A DNA stretch of 64,000 nt from Alphaproteobacteria bacterium (GTDB lineage Bacteria; Planctomycetota; Phycisphaerae; UBA1845). The stretch is from positions 124,001 to 188,000 of the forward strand of contig JANQQE010000015.1 in NCBI GenBank assembly GCA_028285105.1. Reading direction: 5' to 3'. Within the stretch, counting starts at the first letter, position 1, and each line of letters starts with the position of its first letter. The notes beneath the pieces were generated by a model. The model was not told the DNA's origin, did no database searches, and saw only the letters and a program-made list of their open reading frames with translations. This document shows, one piece after another, positions 46,607-55,474 of this stretch. A program made the position numbers and the translations under genes.

Positions 46607-47683
46607 ATGCGGTACGCACATCTAGAACCAGGCGCGGTTATGTTGATCTGCGTGATATTTGCAGCACCGCTCTCCTACGCAGACTCTGTCATTGTGCGCG
46701 GCAAACCGCTCGAAGACATTCAGATCGTCGGGTTTTCGGAAGGCATGATCGAATACAGCACAGCCATTGGCGACTTCGATCATTTTTCCATTCGCGACAT
46801 CGATTCGATTGCCATCGATTCGGTCGATCGTGCAGAAATGTTCAACGCCGCCGAAACATTTGTGGCCAGAAACGATCCCCGCAAGTCACTCGAAGCTTAT
46901 GAAAAAGCACAACTTAGTGCCCGAGGGTTCTGGAGCGAACTGGTCCGCGCACGTTTCGTGCAAGCCGCCGACGACGCCCATTCATTTGAAAAAGCGGTGC
47001 GGGCATGGATGAAGATTGCCCATCGCGACGAAGTCACGGCCTCGTGGCTGTTACCGGTCAATCTGCCGGATCAACCGTCACACGCCACCCGACGGGTGAT
47101 CAAGAAGCTTGAGCGCGCGATCGAACGGTCGGCAACGTTGACCGAGCGCGCCCTGTTGGAAACCATCCGATTCAGTACGCTTCATGCCATGGACGATGTA
47201 TCTGCCCGGGTCTTGGCTGCTCCTTTGATGAACATGATCATCAAAACGAGAATTTTCGCCCCGCGCACGGTGGCGGTCTTTGTCGCTGCGGGTGACCTTC
47301 TGATCGAAAATGGTGAGTTTGCCCACGTAACGCAGCAAGTCGAGAAAACCGTCACCGAAGTGCAGCATGAGTTGCTTCCGGAGATTCTGCTTTTGAAATC
47401 ACGGGCGTTACTGGCAAGTGCGTCCAATCAAGAGGACTACCTTTCGGCTGCGTTGCCTGCGATGCGGGTGGTCATACACTTTCCAAATCATCCGCTTGTT
47501 GGCGAAGGTCTCATCCTGGCCGCACAAGCACACCAGGCCTCCGGCAGATCGTCGCAGGCCAAACGATTGCTCGAAGCCTGCATCGCCACGGAACAGTCGT
47601 CAAGCAAAACCAGAAACAAAGCGGCTAACTTACTCAAGCGCCTGACCATGGCGCCCAACCAAGCCCGACACGAAATGTCATAG
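46607..47683 (+). CDS. exported helical-repeat protein of unknown function
   Basis: The start near the preceding stop gives a signal peptide (MLICVIFAAPLSYADS) within the first 30 residues. A small beta domain (SVIVRGKPLEDIQIVGFSEG) and TPR-like helices (FVARNDPRKSLEAYEKAQLS onward) follow. The frame is also open upstream inside the VWA gene, but those starts would destroy the signal peptide. It sits 7 bases after the VWA gene and 14 bases before the ExbB-type gene, so it is a component of the same operon. No named family is recognised. Confidence 0.6.
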   Translation: MRYAHLEPGAVMLICVIFAAPLSYADSVIVRGKPLEDIQIVGFSEGMIEYSTAIGDFDHFSIRDIDSIAIDSVDRAEMFNAAETFVARNDPRKSLEAYEKAQLSARGFWSELVRARFVQAADDAHSFEKAVRAWMKIAHRDEVTASWLLPVNLPDQPSHATRRVIKKLERAIERSATLTERALLETIRFSTLHAMDDVSARVLAAPLMNMIIKTRIFAPRTVAVFVAAGDLLIENGEFAHVTQQVEKTVTEVQHELLPEILLLKSRALLASASNQEDYLSAALPAMRVVIHFPNHPLVGEGLILAAQAHQASGRSSQAKRLLEACIATEQSSSKTRNKAANLLKRLTMAPNQARHEMS

Positions 47684-47697
47684 CGAGTAAACCTCAA

Positions 47698-48546
47698 ATG
47701 AATTCAATCGAAGTGCCACAGTTGCACCGGAATCCCTCAACTTTCAAGTACGTTGGCCTGATCGCAGCGCTGGTCATTGCAATAACGCTGGGCTTGGCCT
47801 CGACATCACTCGCCGCCGATGGCGACACAGAGTCGGCAGGCACGGTCAGCCGCATTTTCGACCACTTCGTCAAGCGCGGCGGCTACATTACATGGTTCAT
47901 TCTGATCCCGATGTCGCTTGCGACGATCGCCCTGATAGTAGAACACAGCATCTCGATCCGGCGCGAACGTATTCTGCCCGCACGAACCATCGAACGCATT
48001 CAGGACAAACTCGAATCGCGCAAGTTTGTCGATGGCCTACGCTACACCGAAACCGACCCCAGCGTTATTGCCCTCGCGATCAACAGCGGACTGCACCAAG
48101 CCGAAAACGGCTACGCGGCGATGCACGGTGCAATGCTCGATTCCGTCGAGCAGCAAGCCGACCGCATGATGCGCAAGATCGAATACCTCAACGTGATCGG
48201 TAATGTCAGTCCGATGGTTGGATTGTTCGGTACGGTCTATGGGATGATTCGATTGTTTGCCTCGATTCGAGAAGCAGGCGGTATTCCTGAACCGGCACGC
48301 ATCGCCGATGACATCTCCATCGCCCTGGTCACCACCTTCTGGGGCTTGATGGTTGCGATTCCCGCGTTGACACTTTTTGCATTCTTCCGCAACAGGATCG
48401 ACGAATTGACCACCGATTGCGCCAACAAAGCCGACAAGCTTCTCAGCATTTTCGAACCGTCAACCAATCCGCCGCTCTCCAAACCGATCGCACAACAACC
48501 AGCGCCGCGGGCGGCATCCGTCCCCCAGCAGACACCGGTTACCTAG
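47698..48546 (+). CDS. MotA/TolQ/ExbB-type proton channel protein
   Basis: The 282-residue protein has a first hydrophobic segment (about 21-40) that may be a cleaved or uncleaved signal, then a helix near residue 65 (FILIPMSLATIALIVEH). The family core has two helices in 'NVIGNVSPMVGLFGTVYGMI' and 'ADDISIALVTTFWGLMVAIP'. The conserved cytoplasmic region lies between. It should form the pentameric channel that uses proton flow with an ExbD partner. Two ExbD genes follow directly. Confidence 0.92.
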   Translation: MNSIEVPQLHRNPSTFKYVGLIAALVIAITLGLASTSLAADGDTESAGTVSRIFDHFVKRGGYITWFILIPMSLATIALIVEHSISIRRERILPARTIERIQDKLESRKFVDGLRYTETDPSVIALAINSGLHQAENGYAAMHGAMLDSVEQQADRMMRKIEYLNVIGNVSPMVGLFGTVYGMIRLFASIREAGGIPEPARIADDISIALVTTFWGLMVAIPALTLFAFFRNRIDELTTDCANKADKLLSIFEPSTNPPLSKPIAQQPAPRAASVPQQTPVT

Positions 48547-48557
48547 TGGGTTGATTC

Positions 48558-49010
48558 ATGTTGCGCAAGCGCGAAAAATCGAGCATCACTTTCAACATGG
48601 CTCCCATGATCGATGTGGTGTTTCTGCTCATCATTTTCTTCATGCTGGTCAGCACGTTCGCGTCGGCAGAAAACATCCCGATGGAAATCCCCAACCCGGA
48701 AAGAAGCCTGGCTGAAAACGTCAAGATTGTCGACCGGGTGGTCATTAACTGTCGTACGACGCAAACCGGCGATAAAGAAGACGAATCTGCAAAAGCGGTC
48801 TACAGCATCGGACCCAACCGCCCCGAATCGCTCGAATCGATTTCAAAGCGTTTGGCGGCTGCCCATCGTGCCAACCCGAAACTGAAAGTCATCATCCGCG
48901 CCGACAAACGATTGCGATACGAATACGTCCGCGCTGTGATGTCAGTCGTTGCCGAGAACGAAATAGAAGACATGTCACTTGTGGCCCACGTCGCCGGATT
49001 GGATGAATAA
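48558..49010 (+). CDS. ExbD/TolR family protein, first copy
   Basis: The 150-residue protein has the canonical layout: a short cytoplasmic N-terminus, one helix with the proton-binding Asp (NMAPMIDVVFLLIIFFML), and a periplasmic domain ending in 'RADKRLRYEYVRAVMSVVAE'. Its stop overlaps no base of the next gene but touches its ATG (TAA-ATG). It works with the ExbB-type channel to turn proton flow into movement. Confidence 0.92.
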   Translation: MLRKREKSSITFNMAPMIDVVFLLIIFFMLVSTFASAENIPMEIPNPERSLAENVKIVDRVVINCRTTQTGDKEDESAKAVYSIGPNRPESLESISKRLAAAHRANPKLKVIIRADKRLRYEYVRAVMSVVAENEIEDMSLVAHVAGLDE

Positions 49011-49514
49011 ATGCGAAGTCGTGGTCCGCGCAACCGCATGTACGCCATGAAAGACGGCACGCCCCGAGTGGAGCGCTATCGGCGTAAGCGTAAGGGGAAG
49101 TCGCCCCTCGTTCTGAACCTCGCGCCAATGATTGACGTAACGTTTCTCTTGCTGATTTTCTTTTCCGTTACGACAACATTTCGAAAAGCGGAAGGTTTCC
49201 TCGCGGCAAAGCTTCCACGCGATGCAGGGCGGCCTGTGGTTGCAATGCCAATCACGCCGATCATCGTCCGCATCGAACCAGCCGACGTAGGTTTCGGCGG
49301 TTACCAACTTCGCGTCGATCATTTCGTCAACGCTCCCGCGACGGCTGGCGAACTGGTCGCGTTTCTGCGAGACATTCACGAGCAACCGGGTTTCAGCAAT
49401 GAAACGCCGGTCGTATTGGCAGCAACGCCGGATGTTGCCTGGGACCATGTCGTGGCGTGCTGGAATGCAGCGCTTCGGGCGAACTGTAAGAACATTTCAT
49501 TCGGACGACAGTAG
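49011..49514 (+). CDS. ExbD/TolR family protein, second copy
   Basis: The 167-residue protein has the same layout as its neighbour: basic N-terminus, NLAPMIDVTFLLLIFFSVTT helix with the conserved Asp, and a periplasmic domain ending 'ATPDVAWDHVVACWNAALRA'. The two copies are clearly different in sequence, suggesting a mixed ExbD dimer inside the channel. Its ATG follows directly on the previous stop. Confidence 0.92.
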   Translation: MRSRGPRNRMYAMKDGTPRVERYRRKRKGKSPLVLNLAPMIDVTFLLLIFFSVTTTFRKAEGFLAAKLPRDAGRPVVAMPITPIIVRIEPADVGFGGYQLRVDHFVNAPATAGELVAFLRDIHEQPGFSNETPVVLAATPDVAWDHVVACWNAALRANCKNISFGRQ

Positions 49515-49519
49515 CGCAC

Positions 49520-52276
49520 ATGGTTCAATTCCGCATCTCAATTTTGGTTTCTGTCGTCGCTTCGACATTGCTGCCGACTGCGCCCGCCCGGGCAGCCGAC
49601 GCGGAATCGGATCGTTTCTCCAACGAAGAATTTCATGCCGGTCTGCTCAACTACGATCTGCGCGATCTGCTCAGCCTGCACATGATGCAGATGCCCGGTT
49701 CGGACGAACTGCCGCAATTGCTGCTCCGCCGTAAAATGCACCTGCTCATCTACGAAAATACACTGTCGGAAGCCAAGGAGCGACGCGAAGCACTGGCGGC
49801 TGCCAATCAGATTCTTGCGGAAATCATTCGGAAACACGCAACCAACGATCGCGCGATCGAATGGCAGATCACGCTCGCCCGATCGCTCATTTACGAACAA
49901 GCCGAACCGCACTTTTCAAGTATTCTTTATCGCGGCGGAACAGCAGAAGATCATCGCGTCCTTCGAGATTTGATGGATCAAACTTTTGGCGTGCTCACTC
50001 GGTTGCTCAAGTTTCTTGACGACGAATACGGTCGAATCGATCTGCTGTCCATCAGCCAATACGAACGGTTGGAAGACAAGGGCTATATTGCTCAACTCGA
50101 GTCGGCGATACCGCAAGCGCAGTACATGCTGCTTTGGGCGAAGTTCTACATGGTCCTCGCACTCGAGCCCACCGATCAACAACGCCGCCTCTTGCTCGAC
50201 GAAATCATCGTCAAACTGGCGAAGGAAACGACCCTGCTGACCGATCGCCACGAAAACAGTCACGTTCAGGCGCAGTCGCTTCTACTCGCCGGAATGGCCT
50301 ATCGACGCATTTCAGACTACCCGTCAGCACGGCGATACTTTCAAGATGCCGTTGAAGTCGTCAACCGACTCACCAATACGCAAGAGCAAGCCGACCTGCA
50401 ATGGGTGGTGACCCTCGCGATGGTCGAAAACATTCGAGCCCTTCGCGACTTCGGCGAATTCGACAAAGCCAGGCACGAACATGAAGAGTTGCGTCGCCGC
50501 TTTGCCCGATCCCATCGCAATGACTTCGGGCGAAAGCTGCTGCTCGCGATTCTCGAGAGCAGCATTTATCAAGCCGAGGATTCACCCAATCGTCAGAAAA
50601 CCGACGCGCTGCTTGCCACCCGCCTGACCGAAGCGGCAGCCGCCCCACTGCTGCGCCTGGCAGAAGAGAGTCTGGAACAACGCGCAGACGTGTACGCTGC
50701 CATCTTCGATCAGATCCGATCCGTCAATGACGCCAGTTTGCTTCATCCCTTCCAGCAAAGCGCTTTGATCGCCGGTTACATCGCAGAAGCAGCCCGCCTT
50801 CGCGAACAAGGTGCAAGCGACTACGCGTCGGAAAAAACGCGGCAACTCGACGAAGAGGCGATGAAGTATCTCGACTCTGCGATCGAATCGGCAACGAGAC
50901 TCTTACATGAACGCGAGGGGCTGAACGACGACATGACCTGTGAGGCGCTGTTTAATCTCGCCGTCGCTGAATACCACAAAGGTTTGCAGTTGGCAGCCAC
51001 CCAGGATTTTACGCGCGTCGCCGAAAAGTGCCCGAGGTTTGCCCGAGCGCTCTCGGCATCGATCTACGCGGTGGAGATTGTGACGCAGCTGGTCGAAGAC
51101 CCGTCGCTTCGGGGCCGGCCGGAAGTCCATGGGGCAGCGATTCAAGCGCTGACCACGCTGGTTGATGGCTTTCCCGAATCCGATTCAGCGATGTATTGGC
51201 GTTTCTTTCTGGCCCAGTCGCTTGAGGACGTGGACGAATTTGAGGAAGCAGCCAATCGCTACGGCAAGGTCAATCGGACACACCCCCATTATTTGACGGC
51301 TCAATTCAGAACAATCAAGTGCCAGATACTGGCACTACAGCAATTGATCTCCCAAAACAAAATCGAAGTGCCGGAGATCATCCGCCGTGCAGGAAGCGCC
51401 CGCCGTGCCGTCGCCCGGTTTGTCAAGACTGCCCGATCGAGCGCCCCGGAAAGAGCAGCTGAATACCTCGCCCAAGCGGACGTCCTGATTGGCGAAATGA
51501 GCGTTCTCAAAGGAGTCGATCAACACGAAGAAGCGATCGAACTCTTGAAGGACTTCGAAACCAAACACGCCGAATCGCTTGACCTCATGGGGCGTGTTCT
51601 GCGCGTCCGTATCATCGCGTTTGAATCGACTGGCAGGCTCGAGGATGCACAGTCAGCCGTTCCACGTTTCGCACAGATCGCTCCGGACGAAGCTGGCGCA
51701 ACCCTACAATCACTCCTGGATTCGATTCGCATCGAGATTGCAGATCTAAATGAAAACGGTAATGAACCAGAAGCCCAACGCAAAGCCGAAGCAGCACTGC
51801 TCTTCGCTCAACAAATTCACGATACCGCCACTGCAGAAAATGCGTCCGAGTCAACCATGTATCGACTCCGCGTTCAATTGGCTGAGGCGCATTTGGAAGC
51901 TGGCAGCACCGATCAGGCCATCCTGCTGTTTCGCAAAGCCAGAGAACACGACGTAACCCGCTACGACGATGGCAAGGCACACGACCCGCGTGTTGTGCTG
52001 GGGCTGGGAAAGTCGTTGATGATGCAGCAAAAGTTTGACGACGCCCTGCTGCTGTTTAATCGGCTGTTCCTCGAATCGCCACCCGACGCCCCACATCGTT
52101 TTGAAGCATTGCTGGGCGATCTGCTTTGTCGGACGGCGCTCAAGGAAGATGCCAAAGCGATTATTGACGTGATCGATCAGCATCGATTCCTCAGTCCCGG
52201 CTTGGGCGGAGAGTTGCTCAAGAAGAAAATCCTCTCGGTCAAAGAAGTCAATGAAAAACGCCTGGGGCGCATGTAA
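49520..52276 (+). CDS. large exported TPR-repeat protein of the ExbB/ExbD operon
   Basis: The 918-residue protein has a signal peptide ending PARAA near residue 26. It is almost all helical, with repeated TPR-like units such as 'AGMAYRRISDYPSARRYFQDA', 'FNLAVAEYHKGLQLAATQDF' and 'GKSLMMQQKFDDALLLFNRL'. Charged helices of about 34 residues recur through to the C-terminus. It begins 6 bases after the second ExbD stop. A TPR solenoid in the periplasm beside an ExbB/ExbD motor recalls YbgF/CpoB and the Tol system, though it is much larger; homology is not claimed. Confidence 0.75.
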   Translation: MVQFRISILVSVVASTLLPTAPARAADAESDRFSNEEFHAGLLNYDLRDLLSLHMMQMPGSDELPQLLLRRKMHLLIYENTLSEAKERREALAAANQILAEIIRKHATNDRAIEWQITLARSLIYEQAEPHFSSILYRGGTAEDHRVLRDLMDQTFGVLTRLLKFLDDEYGRIDLLSISQYERLEDKGYIAQLESAIPQAQYMLLWAKFYMVLALEPTDQQRRLLLDEIIVKLAKETTLLTDRHENSHVQAQSLLLAGMAYRRISDYPSARRYFQDAVEVVNRLTNTQEQADLQWVVTLAMVENIRALRDFGEFDKARHEHEELRRRFARSHRNDFGRKLLLAILESSIYQAEDSPNRQKTDALLATRLTEAAAAPLLRLAEESLEQRADVYAAIFDQIRSVNDASLLHPFQQSALIAGYIAEAARLREQGASDYASEKTRQLDEEAMKYLDSAIESATRLLHEREGLNDDMTCEALFNLAVAEYHKGLQLAATQDFTRVAEKCPRFARALSASIYAVEIVTQLVEDPSLRGRPEVHGAAIQALTTLVDGFPESDSAMYWRFFLAQSLEDVDEFEEAANRYGKVNRTHPHYLTAQFRTIKCQILALQQLISQNKIEVPEIIRRAGSARRAVARFVKTARSSAPERAAEYLAQADVLIGEMSVLKGVDQHEEAIELLKDFETKHAESLDLMGRVLRVRIIAFESTGRLEDAQSAVPRFAQIAPDEAGATLQSLLDSIRIEIADLNENGNEPEAQRKAEAALLFAQQIHDTATAENASESTMYRLRVQLAEAHLEAGSTDQAILLFRKAREHDVTRYDDGKAHDPRVVLGLGKSLMMQQKFDDALLLFNRLFLESPPDAPHRFEALLGDLLCRTALKEDAKAIIDVIDQHRFLSPGLGGELLKKKILSVKEVNEKRLGRM

Positions 52277-52371
52277 CGCGATCGCTGGCATTTCGTTGAC
52301 GTCGCGCGCAACCAGTCTTACACTTCAACTTTGGCCGAACCAAATTCAATCGCTTTGTACCGAACGATCTC

Positions 52372-52965
52372 ATGATTACGCGCGAAAACTCTCTTCTGGC
52401 ACTGATCGACGTGCAGTCGAAACTGCTTCCGCAGATTCGCAATGCCGACGCGCTCATCGCCGCAAACGCGTTTCTATTGAACGTAGCGAAGCTGTTTAAC
52501 GTGCCGATTGTCGCAACGGTCCAATACGTCGCTGGGCTCGGAGCCACCCATCCGCAATTGCAAGCGCTACTAGCAAGCTGGCAGATCGAACCGATCGAGA
52601 AGATGACGTTCAGTTCGCTTCAGGATGAGTCGTGTCGCGAGGCGATTCTCTCGCCAAATCGTCGGTACGTCGTCGTCATTGGAATCGAAGCACATGTTTG
52701 CGTGCAGCAGACGGTGCTTGACCTCATCGAGCAGAGTCGAACACCGGTCATTGTCCGCGATGCCGTCTCAAGTCGAAGCGTCGCCGATTTGGAAACCGCA
52801 ATCCGCAGGATGGAAGCAGCTGGCGCGATCGTGACGACCGCGGAATCGCTGGCATTCGGATGGTGCCATACATCCGGAACACCGGAATTCAAGGAAATGC
52901 TCAAGCACCTCAAGGCCTTCGACGCTGCGAAACACGCCATCGAAGCTTCAAACACGGTCTCATGA
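52372..52965 (+). CDS. isochorismatase-family cysteine hydrolase
   Basis: The 197-residue protein has the family fold: 'LLALIDVQSKLLPQI' with the catalytic Asp, a Lys in 'IEKMTFSSL', and the nucleophile in VVIGIEAHVCVQQT. It belongs to the YcaC/nicotinamidase-related group, and its exact amide substrate is not known. No biosynthetic partner lies nearby. Its stop overlaps the next start by 4 bases (ATGA), so the two genes are translationally coupled. Confidence 0.85.
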   Translation: MITRENSLLALIDVQSKLLPQIRNADALIAANAFLLNVAKLFNVPIVATVQYVAGLGATHPQLQALLASWQIEPIEKMTFSSLQDESCREAILSPNRRYVVVIGIEAHVCVQQTVLDLIEQSRTPVIVRDAVSSRSVADLETAIRRMEAAGAIVTTAESLAFGWCHTSGTPEFKEMLKHLKAFDAAKHAIEASNTVS

Positions 52966-53222
52966 ACGACTTCAGCGATAGTGGTGGCTGGGATGCGGAC
53001 GACTGGGGCGACGATCCTAACGATACTTCGGAAGAGTTGGCCTGTCCCGGTTGCGGCGCGTCCGTTTATGAAGAAACGCAAAAGTGCCCGCATTGTGGCG
53101 ACTGGATCACGCCGCATGCAGCCGCCGCACGGTTTCCGATGTGGGTTCGCGCGGTCAGCGTCGTTGTCGTATTTTGCTTCCTCTATTTTCTCGTCGCTGG
53201 CATCGTTCGCAGTTTCTGGTAA
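52962..53222 (+). CDS. small zinc-ribbon membrane protein
   Basis: The protein has 86 residues: an acidic N-terminus rich in Asp and Trp (DADDWGDDPND), a zinc ribbon CPGCGASVYEETQKCPHCGD, and one C-terminal helix (AVSVVVVFCFLYFLVAGIV). This plan matches the widespread 'zinc-ribbon plus TM tail' proteins of planctomycetes. Function is unknown. The start is the ATG that overlaps the isochorismatase-family stop; longer frames upstream lie inside that gene. Confidence 0.7.
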   Translation: MNDFSDSGGWDADDWGDDPNDTSEELACPGCGASVYEETQKCPHCGDWITPHAAAARFPMWVRAVSVVVVFCFLYFLVAGIVRSFW

Positions 53223-53302
53223 ATATGCCGTTCAATAGAGCAGTGCAGACTTGCTCGCAGCGCTTCAATGCGAAGGACTCGAAAACACAAGCTCTCTAAA
53301 GC

Positions 53303-55393
53303 ATGGCACGAAAAAAACCTGCAAAATCTTCCCCACGGAGTTTGGGAAAAAGGGCGTCGAAAGACGAACCACTCCAACTGATCCCCGCAACCAAGCCGAA
53401 TTCGCAGCTTGAGCGCTGGGGTCCGATTGTATTGATCGCCGCCCTCGTTTTCTTTGCATACATCCCGACGCTCGAAAATGGATTCGTCAGTTGGGACGAC
53501 GATCATTACATTTTTGACAATCGCCAGGTCAGCGAACCGGACGGCCTAAAGAGCATCTGGTTCGATGTATTTAACTATTCCAGTGAACGATTCCGCCGCA
53601 GCGACAACGAACGGCGAGTAAGCCATCAGTATTATCCGATTGTGTTTACGACACACTGGATTGAATACCGATTGTTTGGTGGCGACAGCAGCAAGACCAA
53701 GACCGATCAACTCCGCGGCGGCAAACCCTACGAACGTGCCCATACGATTCGCGAACTCATCGATAAGAACGAAATGAGCGCGACCGGCTTTCACCTCACC
53801 AACACGTTGCTTCATATGGTGAATGTGATGGTCATGATCATGCTGTTTCGAGCATTGGGTTTGTCGTCATGGGTGGCGTGGGCAGCGACGATACTCTTTG
53901 CACTGCACCCCATGCAGGTCGCATCGGTCGCATGGGCTGCAGAGCGCAAGAATATCCTCTCACTGATGTTCTATATGCTCAGCATGATTTCGTACATCAA
54001 TCTCCGCCGCACCGGTAGTTGGTGGCGGTACATGCTGGCTGTCATTTTTTTTCAAGCTGCCCTCTTCAGCAAAACCGTCGCGCTCACCTTGCCAGTCACG
54101 TTGTTCTTTACGGATCGGTTGCTCGAACGCCGTTGGGAACCCAAGCTTATCGTTCAAAGCCTTGTCCGCCTGATTCCCATGATGGCATTGACGGCAATCT
54201 CGGCATGGACCACGATCAACGTTGAAGATCGCAACCGAACGATACCGCTGACCGAACAACAACGACCCTTTATCCCATGTGCGTCGCTGCTCTTTTATGT
54301 GGGCAAGATGTTGCTGCCGATCGGGCAATCGCCGATCTACCGATTGTGGAGCCCGGATCCGCAGAACATCCTCTGGTTTGTTCCAATCATGCTCGTATTG
54401 GCGCTGGCAACCGGGATCATCGTCTTCAGAAAGAAACTGGGGCGACACTTCATCTGGGCGGTGCTGATGTACTGCGTCATCATGGGACCGATGCTTGGGT
54501 TCAAGAACATCAACTACTTCCAATTCGCATTTGTCGCAGACCACTATTTTTATCATGGTGCGTTGGGGTTGTTTCTGTTGGTTGGATTGCTGTTGGATCA
54601 CTTTCGACGCTGGGTTGGTAAGGACGGTCCGGGAAACGTGATCGCCACAGCGCTGGTCATGCTCCTTGCGATCGGCTGCGGGATTCGGACTTTCCAATAT
54701 TCCAAGAATTGGAAGACATCGGACACGTTTTGGGAACGAACTCTTTCGATCAATCCCGACTGTTGGCCGGGGCATTACAATGTCGCCAACGCGCGGGCAC
54801 GAGAGGCAGCCGCTTCAAAAGACGCCGAGGTAAAGAAAGCCAAGTATCAGGAAGCGATCGACGGGTATAAGGAAGTTGCAAAAATCAATGAAAAGATTCG
54901 ACAACCCGTAGACCAGTGGATCAAGATCTGTAGCGCAACGAAGAATTGGGAATGCATGCTTGAAGGAGCGCTTGCAGGCGTCGCACAGTTCCCGCACATT
55001 CCAGACTATCACTTGAGTGCGGCAATTGCATATTCTAATCTCGGCGACGTTCCGAATGCCCGCATCTGGTTCAACAAGACGATCGCAGTCGCCGAACGAA
55101 TGAACAAACCGCGCATCGCGATCAACGCATGTCTCGAACTGGGCGACATGGAAAAAACGCTCAAGCGAAAAGAAGAATCGGCGAAGGCGTTCATCAGAGC
55201 GTCCAACATCGCCAATGGTGTCGCCAAATCGTATGAACCGAGATACCCATGCAGAGCCCGAGATTGGTACGGTTACGCACGCCAATACCTTTCGCGCGCA
55301 CCGAGAACGAAATCGAATTCAAAACAGATTCAAGCGATGGGCACGAAACTGAATCAAAAGCACGCGAATGCCAACGCCAAGTGCAACGGCTAG
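53303..55393 (+). CDS. TMTC-like polytopic membrane protein (GT-C fold) with TPR tail
   Basis: The 696-residue protein has a basic N-terminus and about ten membrane helices over residues 30-470. The first loop reads NGFVSWDDDHYIFDNRQVSE, matching the 'F..WDD...I..N..V' landmark of TMTC/O-mannosyltransferase-like proteins, where the acidic pair is catalytic. 'HPMQVASVAWAAERKN' is another strong family motif. The C-terminal 220 residues carry degenerate TPR helices. Related proteins mannosylate secreted proteins in animals; the bacterial role is open but protein O-glycosylation in the envelope is plausible. Confidence 0.8.
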   Translation: MARKKPAKSSPRSLGKRASKDEPLQLIPATKPNSQLERWGPIVLIAALVFFAYIPTLENGFVSWDDDHYIFDNRQVSEPDGLKSIWFDVFNYSSERFRRSDNERRVSHQYYPIVFTTHWIEYRLFGGDSSKTKTDQLRGGKPYERAHTIRELIDKNEMSATGFHLTNTLLHMVNVMVMIMLFRALGLSSWVAWAATILFALHPMQVASVAWAAERKNILSLMFYMLSMISYINLRRTGSWWRYMLAVIFFQAALFSKTVALTLPVTLFFTDRLLERRWEPKLIVQSLVRLIPMMALTAISAWTTINVEDRNRTIPLTEQQRPFIPCASLLFYVGKMLLPIGQSPIYRLWSPDPQNILWFVPIMLVLALATGIIVFRKKLGRHFIWAVLMYCVIMGPMLGFKNINYFQFAFVADHYFYHGALGLFLLVGLLLDHFRRWVGKDGPGNVIATALVMLLAIGCGIRTFQYSKNWKTSDTFWERTLSINPDCWPGHYNVANARAREAAASKDAEVKKAKYQEAIDGYKEVAKINEKIRQPVDQWIKICSATKNWECMLEGALAGVAQFPHIPDYHLSAAIAYSNLGDVPNARIWFNKTIAVAERMNKPRIAINACLELGDMEKTLKRKEESAKAFIRASNIANGVAKSYEPRYPCRARDWYGYARQYLSRAPRTKSNSKQIQAMGTKLNQKHANANAKCNG

Positions 55394-55474
55394 TTTCAGG
55401 ATCGAATTGAGCCTAACGAGCGGACACTCCCGAATGCGGCAAATAACCCGGATGCATTGAACAGTCCGGATGTA

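Noticed and set aside
53960..54775. 271-codon minus-strand frame opposite the TMTC-like gene
   Set aside because: It is antisense to membrane helices and is charged and low in hydrophobic residues as expected of a shadow frame; no start signal.
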